Assembly: GCF_031624495.1 (NCBI RefSeq)
Contig: NZ_JAMQOP010000004.1
Span: 124,001 to 188,000, forward strand
DNA: 64,000 nucleotides
Direction: 5' to 3'
Origin: Halogeometricum sp. S1BR25-6
GTDB taxonomy: Archaea > Halobacteriota > Halobacteria > Halobacteriales > Haloferacaceae
Each line of letters starts with the position of its first letter. The stretch's first letter is position 1. The notes under the pieces are model-generated. The model was not told where the DNA came from and searched no databases. It saw nothing but the letters and a program-made list of their open reading frames with translations. Both the position numbers and the translations under genes were made by a program. Of this stretch, positions 15,834-23,427 are shown one piece after another.

Positions 15834-18554
15834 ATGACGGCAGCCGACAGACCGACCGGTCTGAGAACCGAGTACGCGACGGAACCGCTCGGCATCGACG
15901 AGACCAACCCGTGTCTCCGGTGGCGGGTCGAGACGGACAGGAAGGGGGCGAAACAGACCGCGTTCCGCGTCCTCGTCGCGTCGACGCGGGAGCGACTCGA
16001 CGACGACGAGGGCGACGCGTGGGACACCGGCAAGCGGACGACGTCCCGGCCCGCCGTTGAGTACGACGGCGCTCCCCTGACGGCCGAGGGGCGGTACCAC
16101 TGGAAGGTCCGCGTGTGGGACGAGACCGGAACCGCAGGCGAGTGGAGCGACGCGGCGACGTGGGAGATGGGCCCCCTCGCCGCGGACGACTGGGAGGCGT
16201 CGTGGATTCGACGACCCGAGGACGGGGAGTTCGAACGCGGGCAGTTCTCCTACTTCCGTCGAGAGATAGCTTTCGACGCCGCCGTCGAACGCGCCCGCGT
16301 CCACGTCTCCGCCGGCCACCAGTACGCGCTCTCGGTCAACGGGAGCGTCGTCGACCGCGGGCAGTCGTTCGCGTACCCCGACTACCAGTACTACAAGACC
16401 GTCGAGGTGACCGACGCCCTGAACGCGGGCGAGAACGCCCTCGGCGTCCTGCACACGTGGAACGGCGAGGGACAGGGTCGCCCCGAGGGCGAACCCGGTC
16501 TGCTACTCCGACTGGTCGCCGAACTCGCCGACGGGAGCCGACGGGTCGTGACGACGGACGGGTCGTGGCGGACCCGCGAGGGACCGTGGACCGATGCTCC
16601 CCTCCGGAACGGCGAAATCGCCGAACCGGTCGAAGTCGTCGACCAGCGCCGTCGACCCGAGGGCTGGAGTCGACCGGGGTTCGACGACGCGGCGTGGGAC
16701 ACCGTCGACGTCGTCGGGGAACATCCCGCCGGTCCTTGGGAACGACTGGTCGCGCAGAATCGGGGAATCGAGCGGCGCGCCGTCGCTCCCGAGTCGGTCG
16801 AGCGACTCGACTCCGGGGCGCTGGTGTTCGACTTCGGGCGCGTCTACGCCGGGGTTCCGGTCGTCCGCTTCGAGTCGGGTACCGACAGCCGACGCGTCGA
16901 GATGCGTGCGGGCTACCGCCGCGAGGCGGACGGGTCGGTCTCGGCAGACGAGGGCACGCAGTGGACCGATATGCGGTACGCGTGTGTCCAACGCGACGGC
17001 GAGCAGACGTTCCGTCCGTTCCACTACCTCGGCCTCCGGTACCTACAGGTCGACGACCCGGGAGAGGACCTCTCGCCCGACCAGGTGGAGGTAATCGCCC
17101 GCCACAACGAGGTTCCCGACCCGCACGCGGCGACGTTCGAATCGTCGAACGAGACGGTGGACGAGGTGTTCGAGTTGGCGCGGCACTCGGCGCTGTACGG
17201 CTCTCAGGAGCAGTTCGTCGATACGCCGACGCGGGAGAAAGGGCAGTTCCTGATGGACGCGCTCAACATCTCGCGGGTGACGACGCGCGCCTTCGGCGAA
17301 CGCCGCCTGAGCAGGCAGGCCATCGAGGAGTTCGTCCAGTCGCACTACCGCTACTGGGCCGAGAGCGGACGGCTGAACGCGGTGTATCCGAACGGGGACG
17401 GGAGGCGAGACATCCCCGATTTCACCGAGTCCTTCCCGGAGTGGGTGTGGCGCTACTACCTCGTCTCCGACGACCGAACCCTGCTCGAGACGGCGTACCC
17501 CGTCGTCCGCGCCGTCGCCGACTACGTCGTCCGCCACGTCGACGAGGAGACGGGTCTCGTGACGAACCTGAGCGGCGGAGAAGGGGGACCGTACGAGGAG
17601 GGCATCGTGGACTGGCCCGCCGAGATGCGCTACGGATACGACCGGGCGTGGCCGGCCCGCACGACGGTCAACCTCCTCGGCGTGAACGCCTTGGCGCGGG
17701 CCGAGCGTATCGGCGCGGAACTCGGCCGCCCCGACCCGGAACTGGCCTACTTCCGTCGCCGGTGTGAGGCGCTGGAATCGGCGGTCGTCGACCGACTCTT
17801 CGACGGGGACCTGTTCGTCGACGGCGCCGACGCCGAGGGGGCGAGCGAGCACGCCTCCCAGCACGCGAACGCTCTCGCCCTGGCGTTCGGCGTCGTTCCC
17901 GAGGGGGCCATCGACCGCGTGGCGGACCACGTCGCCGACGCCGGGATGCGGATGGGGCCGATGATGGTCCCGTGGCTCCTGCAGGCGTTCGAGGCGAGCG
18001 ACCGCCCCGCGGCGATGGTCGACCTCCTGACCGACCCCGCGGACGACGGATGGGCGAACATCCTGGCGCAGGGCGGGACGTTCACGTGGGAGACGTGGCA
18101 CTGCCGCGACGAGGACCTCCCCGACGACGAACGGCGGAACCGCAGCGAGTCGCACGCGATGGGTGCGACCGTCCTCGCGTACGTCCAGCGCGTCCTCCTC
18201 GGCGTCGAATTCGACGACGCCGCGGTCGGCCGGGTCCGAGTCCGTCCGCCGACGGACGGTCTCGAATCGGCGAGCGGCCGCGTGCCGACGGAGTACGGTC
18301 CGCTGCGGGCGGCGTGGGAGCGCACGGACGGGGAGTTCTCGCTCTCGCTGACGATTCCGTGGAACGTCGAGGCGACCGTCTTACTGCCCGCTCCCGCCGA
18401 AGGCACCGTCTCCGTCGACGGCGAACCCCTCGGGGACGTGGACGACCGCGCCGACCCGGCCGTCCCCGGCGTCGACTGCGCCGCACGCGTCGACGGCGAA
18501 CTCGCGGTCGACGTGAAGGCGGGTACGTACCGGTTCTCCGTCGGGCGTTCGTAG
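15834..18554 (+). CDS. Alpha-L-rhamnosidase (GH78)
   Basis: Large cytoplasmic enzyme of 906 residues releasing terminal alpha-L-rhamnose, here probably from imported rhamnogalacturonan fragments. Domain order: N-terminal fibronectin-like Bac_rhamnosid_N (LRTEYATEPLGIDETNPCLRW), beta-sandwich domains to about residue 430, then the (alpha/alpha)6 barrel with the substrate block TPTREKGQFLMDA near 465 and the acidic GGTFTWETWHC near 745, and a C-terminal beta-sandwich. TPTREK replaces the commoner CPQRER block. No signal peptide. It supplies free L-rhamnose for the oxidative route suggested by the FAH/SDR pair. Confidence 0.92.
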   Translation: MTAADRPTGLRTEYATEPLGIDETNPCLRWRVETDRKGAKQTAFRVLVASTRERLDDDEGDAWDTGKRTTSRPAVEYDGAPLTAEGRYHWKVRVWDETGTAGEWSDAATWEMGPLAADDWEASWIRRPEDGEFERGQFSYFRREIAFDAAVERARVHVSAGHQYALSVNGSVVDRGQSFAYPDYQYYKTVEVTDALNAGENALGVLHTWNGEGQGRPEGEPGLLLRLVAELADGSRRVVTTDGSWRTREGPWTDAPLRNGEIAEPVEVVDQRRRPEGWSRPGFDDAAWDTVDVVGEHPAGPWERLVAQNRGIERRAVAPESVERLDSGALVFDFGRVYAGVPVVRFESGTDSRRVEMRAGYRREADGSVSADEGTQWTDMRYACVQRDGEQTFRPFHYLGLRYLQVDDPGEDLSPDQVEVIARHNEVPDPHAATFESSNETVDEVFELARHSALYGSQEQFVDTPTREKGQFLMDALNISRVTTRAFGERRLSRQAIEEFVQSHYRYWAESGRLNAVYPNGDGRRDIPDFTESFPEWVWRYYLVSDDRTLLETAYPVVRAVADYVVRHVDEETGLVTNLSGGEGGPYEEGIVDWPAEMRYGYDRAWPARTTVNLLGVNALARAERIGAELGRPDPELAYFRRRCEALESAVVDRLFDGDLFVDGADAEGASEHASQHANALALAFGVVPEGAIDRVADHVADAGMRMGPMMVPWLLQAFEASDRPAAMVDLLTDPADDGWANILAQGGTFTWETWHCRDEDLPDDERRNRSESHAMGATVLAYVQRVLLGVEFDDAAVGRVRVRPPTDGLESASGRVPTEYGPLRAAWERTDGEFSLSLTIPWNVEATVLLPAPAEGTVSVDGEPLGDVDDRADPAVPGVDCAARVDGELAVDVKAGTYRFSVGRS

Positions 18555-18560
18555 CGACCT

Positions 18561-18575
18561 TCCGCCATCGTCGGA
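18561..18575. promoter_or_regulatory. Operator-like inverted repeat, site 4
   Basis: TCCGCCATCGTCGGA, the exact reverse complement of site 1 in the regulator promoter. It begins seven bases after the rhamnosidase stop codon. Confidence 0.55.
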
Positions 18576-18663
18576 AGATATCCAAGTTCGAATCACGCGC
18601 TCGAAAAGCAGCCGTTTCACCTCGGTCGCCGCCGTCTCCGGCCGAACAAATCTCTCAGAATCA

Positions 18664-18678
18664 TCCGACGATACCGGA
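18664..18678. promoter_or_regulatory. Operator-like inverted repeat, site 5
   Basis: TCCGACGATACCGGA within an 18-base segment (18663-18680) repeated exactly at 18882-18899. Confidence 0.55.
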
Positions 18679-18882
18679 TACTCGTGTTGATTACGTATCC
18701 AATCCGAGTGTACGAATTACGGTACTACTATTGTAACGCATCGTGCGTCAGATATCGTATCCTCGACTGTTTTGATCCGCGCAAACGAGCGGCAGACGCT
18801 CCGTGGACGTGAGAGAACGTGTCTCATCCGAATATGCGACCGACTTCGGTCGACCTTCGAGTCGGGTACTCGGCCGAGACGA

Positions 18883-18897
18883 TCCGACGATACCGGA
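18883..18897. promoter_or_regulatory. Operator-like inverted repeat, site 6
   Basis: TCCGACGATACCGGA, identical to site 5 on the same strand. Its centre is 22 bases from that of site 7, i.e. about two helical turns, so bound dimers would lie on the same DNA face. Confidence 0.6.
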
Positions 18898-18904
18898 TAG
18901 AGTG

Positions 18905-18919
18905 TCCGGCGACGCCGGA
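18905..18919. promoter_or_regulatory. Operator-like inverted repeat, site 7
   Basis: TCCGGCGACGCCGGA, a perfect palindrome around the central base and the most symmetric copy. It is paired with site 6. Confidence 0.6.
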
Positions 18920-19005
18920 CGAACGTCGTCGGAGAACGGTGATACAGGGTACCGTTCGAGACGGAGGGGCGCACGGAACGCGTTGCGGTGCGCCGGCGGA
19001 CGGCG

Positions 19006-19455
19006 TCAGGCGGTCGCTATCGTCACGAACCCGTCGAAGTTGAGGATGACCTTCTGCGCGAAGTCGCCGAACAGCGCCTTCCCGGTGGGCGAGCGCTGCC
19101 GTCCGAGGATGAACGCGTGGTCGCACCCCTCCTCGTCGCCTACGTCGACGACCGCCTGCGCCCGCTTGTCGTCGCTGACGACCCTGACGACGATATCGTA
19201 CTCCACCTCGTACTCCGAGAGTACGTCGTCGACGGTGTCGCGGACGCTCTTTTCGGCCGTAGCGAACACGTCGTAACTCACGTCCTCCACCGACTTGATG
19301 GATTCGAGCGTTTCGACGTCCGCCTCGTACTCCTCGTCGGTGAGCGTCACCAAAAAGAGGAGGTCGACGTCCGCCCCGGACGCGTGCTCGCAGGCTTCGT
19401 GCAGGAGTTCGCGGTACTCCTCGGAGTCCTCAACGACGACCAGTCCTTGCTTCAT
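19006..19455 (-). CDS. Universal stress protein family (UspA-like)
   Basis: Single Usp domain of 149 residues. It begins with the beta strand KQGLVVVEDSEEYRELL and ends with the nucleotide-loop-like stretch GRQRSPTGKALFGDFAQKVILN, which resembles the ATP-binding G-x2-G-x9-G pattern only in part. ATG 19455 was chosen because a TTTATGT box lies about 29-35 bases upstream at 19484-19490. Usp proteins are widespread in haloarchaea and their client processes are mostly unknown. Nothing ties it to sugar use apart from location. Confidence 0.85.
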   Translation of the reverse strand: MKQGLVVVEDSEEYRELLHEACEHASGADVDLLFLVTLTDEEYEADVETLESIKSVEDVSYDVFATAEKSVRDTVDDVLSEYEVEYDIVVRVVSDDKRAQAVVDVGDEEGCDHAFILGRQRSPTGKALFGDFAQKVILNFDGFVTIATA

Positions 19456-19578
19456 ATGCGAGTAACACATCCTTCGACACGACATAAATCCACCGGCGAG
19501 GCGCGAGAAGACGGTCCGCGCACGGCTATCGTGGCCGCTCGGGACGACGTTCGGTCCGCGTCATCGGGGTTGTGCCGA

Positions 19579-21408
19579 TTACTTCTGCCCGACCCACCCG
19601 TGGAGCCACGCCACGCGTCCAGGTTTGGTGCGCGACATCAGCGATTTGTCCTCGGGCATCTGGAAGGTGAAGTCGCCGGTGTCCCCCCAGTAACCGCTGT
19701 TCTCCTGTACGTAGACGAGCGCCGGCATATCGTAGTTGAACCACTGGACGAGCGTCCGGGTCATCTTCTGCACCTCCTCTCCGGTCTCGGCGACGGGGAG
19801 GTCGTTCATGAGTTGTGCGGGTTGGATCGACTGCCCGCTTCCGGACACCGTCTCGGCGCCGACTTGGTTCGGAATCGTCGTCTCGAACGGGATGCCGGTC
19901 GGTCCGGTGTCGTCGCTGCTGGCGGGGTCGCCGACCTCGACGCCGTAGAAGTTGTTCGAGTAGTACGCGGTGGGGTGCCACAGCGCCCTCGCGACGTGCC
20001 ATATCCACGCGATGTCGAACTCGTACTCCTGAAGTTTCGCGTAGTAGTCGAGACCGATGGACTTCACGTCGGTGCCGATTCCGAAGGCGTCCAGTTGGTC
20101 GGAGAACACCTTCGTCGCCTGCGTCTGCGCGCTCTTGGAGTCAGCGATGATGGTGAAACTGAACGACGAACCGCTCCCGTCGACCCACTCGCCGCCGGAC
20201 TTCGAGTAGCCCGCCGCGCGCATGTACTCCGCCGCTTTCTCCGTGTCGCCCTCGACGGGGTACTGGATGAGTTTGTCCGTGAACCCCTCTCCGAGGTACC
20301 GTTCGTGGATGGACGAACGCAATCCGGTCTGCACCTGCGTCGGCGTCCCGACGATTCCCGCCTGGTTGGCGGCGGCGACGATAGAGGGCAGGTCGACCGC
20401 GGCGGCGACCGCCCGCCGGACGTTCCGCTTCGCGAGGTGTTCGTTCTTATAGTTGAACGTAAACTTCTGGGTACGGAACCACTCCAGTTCGTACTGGTTC
20501 TGGAGGTTGTCGGGGTACCGTTGGCGTTTCTCCTCCGTGATGTAGTCACCGAACGCGAGGTCGACCTCGTCTTGGACGATGAACGACTCGGGGTCGGCGG
20601 TGTCCCACGGGATGACCCGCGTCTGTTCGACGTTCGTTCGGTCGGCGTACGGGTGGTCTTCGAACTTCTCGAGGATGCCCTCGGAGGAGTTGAACCGGAC
20701 GAGTCGGTACAGGGAGTTCCCGAGGCCCTCGTCGACGAGTTGCTTCGCAGAGATGGTCATCCCGAGGAGGTCCGACGTGATTTCGTCCCGTTCCTCCTGC
20801 GTCGACGCCTCCCGGTACCGTTCGAGATACTCGCCGTATATCCACCGCGGCGTGTTGACGAGGAACCCGGCGATGGTGGCGCGCATCAGTTCGGGCGTCG
20901 TCGGGTTCTTGAACGTTCGCTCCAGCGTGTAGTCGTCCACTAGTTCGTGGCCCTCGTACGGCGAGGCCTCCGGGTCCTGGAGCCGAGTTATCTCCAACTG
21001 CATGAGCAGGTCCTCGGCCGTCAGGTCCTCGCCGTTCCACCACGTGCGGTCCTCCGGGAAGGTGATGGTCAGCGTCTTCCCGTCCGTCGTCAACTCCTCG
21101 GCGAGGTCCGGTCTGATGGCGCCGTCGGAGTGTCCGGAGGCGACGATATCGTGCGTCATCACGTCCCACGAATTGGCGTAGTTGGCCGCGTTGAACCCGT
21201 TGAACTGGACTTGGGTCAACTGGCGAGCGTCCATGATGGTCAGCGTCTTTCCCTCCCCGGAACCGCCGGCGGTACCGCCGCCGCCACCGGCCGCCGTCGC
21301 GTTGCCGTTCGACCCTTCTCCCGAGCACCCGGCGAGTCCGGTCGCGAGCGCCCCGCCCGCCGCTCCGATCATCCGACGACGTGTAAGACGGTTGCTATCT
21401 CTGGTCAT
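19579..21408 (-). CDS. Orphan extracellular solute-binding lipoprotein, family 5 (Tat-exported)
   Basis: Lipid-anchored binding protein of 609 residues. The Tat signal LTRRRMIGAAGG ends in the lipobox LAGC, followed by a Gly/Ala-rich linker and the SBP_bac_5 fold. It is a close paralogue of the binding protein at 8745-10592; the shared ETTIP, QVGAETVSGSG and QENSGYWGD stretches leave little doubt. No permease or ATPase genes adjoin it, so it probably feeds the complete transporter at 4492-8683 with a second substrate. The TATA-like GAATTATACG lies 22-33 bases before the ATG. Confidence 0.9.
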   Translation of the reverse strand: MTRDSNRLTRRRMIGAAGGALATGLAGCSGEGSNGNATAAGGGGGTAGGSGEGKTLTIMDARQLTQVQFNGFNAANYANSWDVMTHDIVASGHSDGAIRPDLAEELTTDGKTLTITFPEDRTWWNGEDLTAEDLLMQLEITRLQDPEASPYEGHELVDDYTLERTFKNPTTPELMRATIAGFLVNTPRWIYGEYLERYREASTQEERDEITSDLLGMTISAKQLVDEGLGNSLYRLVRFNSSEGILEKFEDHPYADRTNVEQTRVIPWDTADPESFIVQDEVDLAFGDYITEEKRQRYPDNLQNQYELEWFRTQKFTFNYKNEHLAKRNVRRAVAAAVDLPSIVAAANQAGIVGTPTQVQTGLRSSIHERYLGEGFTDKLIQYPVEGDTEKAAEYMRAAGYSKSGGEWVDGSGSSFSFTIIADSKSAQTQATKVFSDQLDAFGIGTDVKSIGLDYYAKLQEYEFDIAWIWHVARALWHPTAYYSNNFYGVEVGDPASSDDTGPTGIPFETTIPNQVGAETVSGSGQSIQPAQLMNDLPVAETGEEVQKMTRTLVQWFNYDMPALVYVQENSGYWGDTGDFTFQMPEDKSLMSRTKPGRVAWLHGWVGQK

Positions 21409-21547
21409 ACGAGTTGACGTTGCTCAACATCACGTATAATTCTTATGTACGAATATCGGCGGTTCGGCTTCCGACTCCCGGCTCATCGGGGGGTCGATGT
21501 GTCGGGTCGGTGCCGACGCTCTCGGCGGCCGACGAATCTCCGCGCGC

Positions 21548-22336
21548 TCAGGGAACGAGTTCGAGCACGCGTTCGACCGTCGTCGCGGCGTCGGTCGACG
21601 GGGAGTACTCGAGGCCGACGTAGCCGTCGTACCCGGCGTCGTCCAACGCCTCGAAGACGCGCGCGTAGTTGAGTTCGCCCGTTCCGGGTTCGTGTCGCCC
21701 CGGCACGTCGGCGACGTGGACGTACCCGACGAACTCGACGTGTTCGGTCAGGTTCTGAATGACGTTGCCCTCGGTTATCTGCTGGTGGTAGACGTCGTAG
21801 AGGACCGAGACGGCGGGGCTGTCCACCGCGTCCGCGATTTCGTACGCCTCGTAGGAGGAGTCGAGATAGTATCCGGGGTGGTCGACCGGGTTGTTGAGCG
21901 GTTCGACCACGAGGTCGATACCCGCCGCCTCCGCGGCGGGTGCGGCGTCACGGAGGGCGTTGACGACGGCGCGGTGTTCGGCGCCGGGCGGCAGGTCGTC
22001 CCGTTCGGGACCGACCGTGACCACGAGCGAGTCGACGCCGACCGCCTCGCCGAGTTCGACCGAACGCTCCAGGTCCGCGACTCCGTCCTCGTGTAACGAG
22101 GGGTCGGTGAGGCCGGGACCCTCCCCCTGCGTGTTGGCCGCGACGCCGACGCACGTCGACGCCGACACGGCGACGCCGTGTTCGTCGCAGCGGTCGCGGA
22201 GGGCGTCGGGGTCGACGTCCTCGATACCCCAGAACTCGATCGCTTCGAGTCCGAGGTCGGCGACGTTTGCGATGGCGTCCGTCGGGTCGTCGACTCCGAA
22301 CACCATGTTCGCGTTCGCGCTGACGGTGAAGCTCAT
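21548..22336 (-). CDS. Sugar isomerase/epimerase-like TIM barrel (xylose-isomerase-like family, Hyi/IolE-like)
   Basis: AP-endonuclease-2-like TIM barrel of 262 residues. Metal-site blocks are visible: VVEPLNNPVDHPGYYL near residue 137, LYDVYHQQITEGN near 173, YVHVADVPGRHEPGTGELNY near 200 and YVGLEYSP near 240. This arrangement matches hydroxypyruvate isomerase/keto-sugar epimerase families. It overlaps the upstream oxidoreductase gene by 4 bases (ATGA), so the two are translated together and probably act on the same sugar. Start ATG 22336 follows from that overlap. Substrate unknown. Confidence 0.85.
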   Translation of the reverse strand: MSFTVSANANMVFGVDDPTDAIANVADLGLEAIEFWGIEDVDPDALRDRCDEHGVAVSASTCVGVAANTQGEGPGLTDPSLHEDGVADLERSVELGEAVGVDSLVVTVGPERDDLPPGAEHRAVVNALRDAAPAAEAAGIDLVVEPLNNPVDHPGYYLDSSYEAYEIADAVDSPAVSVLYDVYHQQITEGNVIQNLTEHVEFVGYVHVADVPGRHEPGTGELNYARVFEALDDAGYDGYVGLEYSPSTDAATTVERVLELVP

Positions 22337-23304
22337 TCGGTCACCCGCTGTGACTCGCCCGTCTCCAGGGCGCGTTCGACCGCGAGGGTCGTCTCGAACG
22401 TCTTCCGGGCGTCCTCGTAGGGCGACCGGAGGAGCGATTCGTCCCGCGTCTCGACCGCCTCGAGGAACGCCGTTATCTCGGTCTCGTAGGCGTCGCCGTC
22501 GCCCTCGAACGCTATCTCCTCGCCGTCGACGGTGCCGACGAGGGTGTCGGCGCCGACGTCGAGTTCGAGCGAGAAGCCCTCGCCCGTCAGACTCAGTCCG
22601 TGCGAGAACCGCGCGGAGGTCGAGGTGGCCGAGACGTGACTGATCGCGCCCGTCTCGTGCCGCATCGACGCCGAGGTGGAATCCTCGAAGTCGAGTTCCT
22701 CCTCGCACACCTCCTTGCCGCCGACGGCCGATACGGATTCGACGTCTCCGGCGAAGTACCGGACCGCGTCGTAGGTGTGCGTCGCCTGCTCGACGACCTG
22801 TCCGCCGGAGAGGCTCTTCTTCCGCCACCAGTGGTCCGCCTCACCCGGGATACCGCACCACCAGTGTCCGTCGACGAGTGCGACGGTTCGGTCGCCGACG
22901 AGTTCCTTCGCGCGCTGAACCGAGTCGACGTACCGAACCATGTGGCCGACCTGCGCGAGACGGTCGGACTCGGCGACGGCCGCGGCGTTCTCACGAACGG
23001 TCTCGCTGTCCAGTGCGAGCGGTTTTTCCACGAACAGGTCCGCTCCGTGTTCGACCGCCAGCCGCTCTTGGTCCTCGTGCGCGAAGGGGGGAATCCCGAC
23101 GACGACGGCGTCGAACGACGCTTCCTCGTACATCTCGTGGTGGTCGGTGAACGCCGCCGCGCCGTGCGTCTCCGCGGCGGCCGTCGCCCGTTCGTCGTCG
23201 ATGTCGCAGACTGCGACGACGTCGGCTCGCTCGTTCGATTCAAGGTTGTCGAGGTGGACGGACGCGATACCACCCGCACCGATAAACGCCAGTTGAACGG
23301 TCAT
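22333..23304 (-). CDS. Gfo/Idh/MocA family oxidoreductase
   Basis: NAD(P)-dependent sugar dehydrogenase or hydrolase-like enzyme of 323 residues. It has the Rossmann start IGAGGIASVHL, the catalytic EKP motif (LFVEKPLALDSE) near residue 94 and the downstream EQATHTYDAVRYFAG block near 168 that supplies the active-site His. Coupled by a 4-base overlap to the TIM-barrel isomerase, it suggests oxidation and isomerisation of one released sugar or uronate. The family is functionally broad, and the substrate cannot be read from the sequence. Confidence 0.88.
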   Translation of the reverse strand: MTVQLAFIGAGGIASVHLDNLESNERADVVAVCDIDDERATAAAETHGAAAFTDHHEMYEEASFDAVVVGIPPFAHEDQERLAVEHGADLFVEKPLALDSETVRENAAAVAESDRLAQVGHMVRYVDSVQRAKELVGDRTVALVDGHWWCGIPGEADHWWRKKSLSGGQVVEQATHTYDAVRYFAGDVESVSAVGGKEVCEEELDFEDSTSASMRHETGAISHVSATSTSARFSHGLSLTGEGFSLELDVGADTLVGTVDGEEIAFEGDGDAYETEITAFLEAVETRDESLLRSPYEDARKTFETTLAVERALETGESQRVTE

Positions 23305-23427
23305 CGCCTCCCACTATCCGGTCGCGTGTTATCAAGGTACTGTCTCCCACGCGTCGGGACATCGACTCGTGAGTTCGCAACTCCGCGAGTCGGTCCTCGG
23401 GGCGCGCCGGCCGATTCGAACGACCGC

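Larger units (their letters stand above)
18555..19005. other. Convergent intergenic region with four operator-like repeats
   Basis: No credible gene in 451 bases between the convergent ends of the rhamnosidase and a universal stress protein gene. It contains four TCCG-N7-CGGA copies, including an exact 18-base direct repeat (18663-18680 and 18882-18899). Its AT content is higher than that of the neighbours around 18680-18780. Frames on both strands are short and arginine-rich. The density of sites suggests a lost promoter, a silent regulatory RNA gene or a titration site. Confidence 0.5.

Noticed and set aside
18988-20943. Plus-strand frame of 651 codons opposite the stress protein and second binding protein
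   Set aside because: Antisense to two convincing genes; composition typical of a shadow frame.
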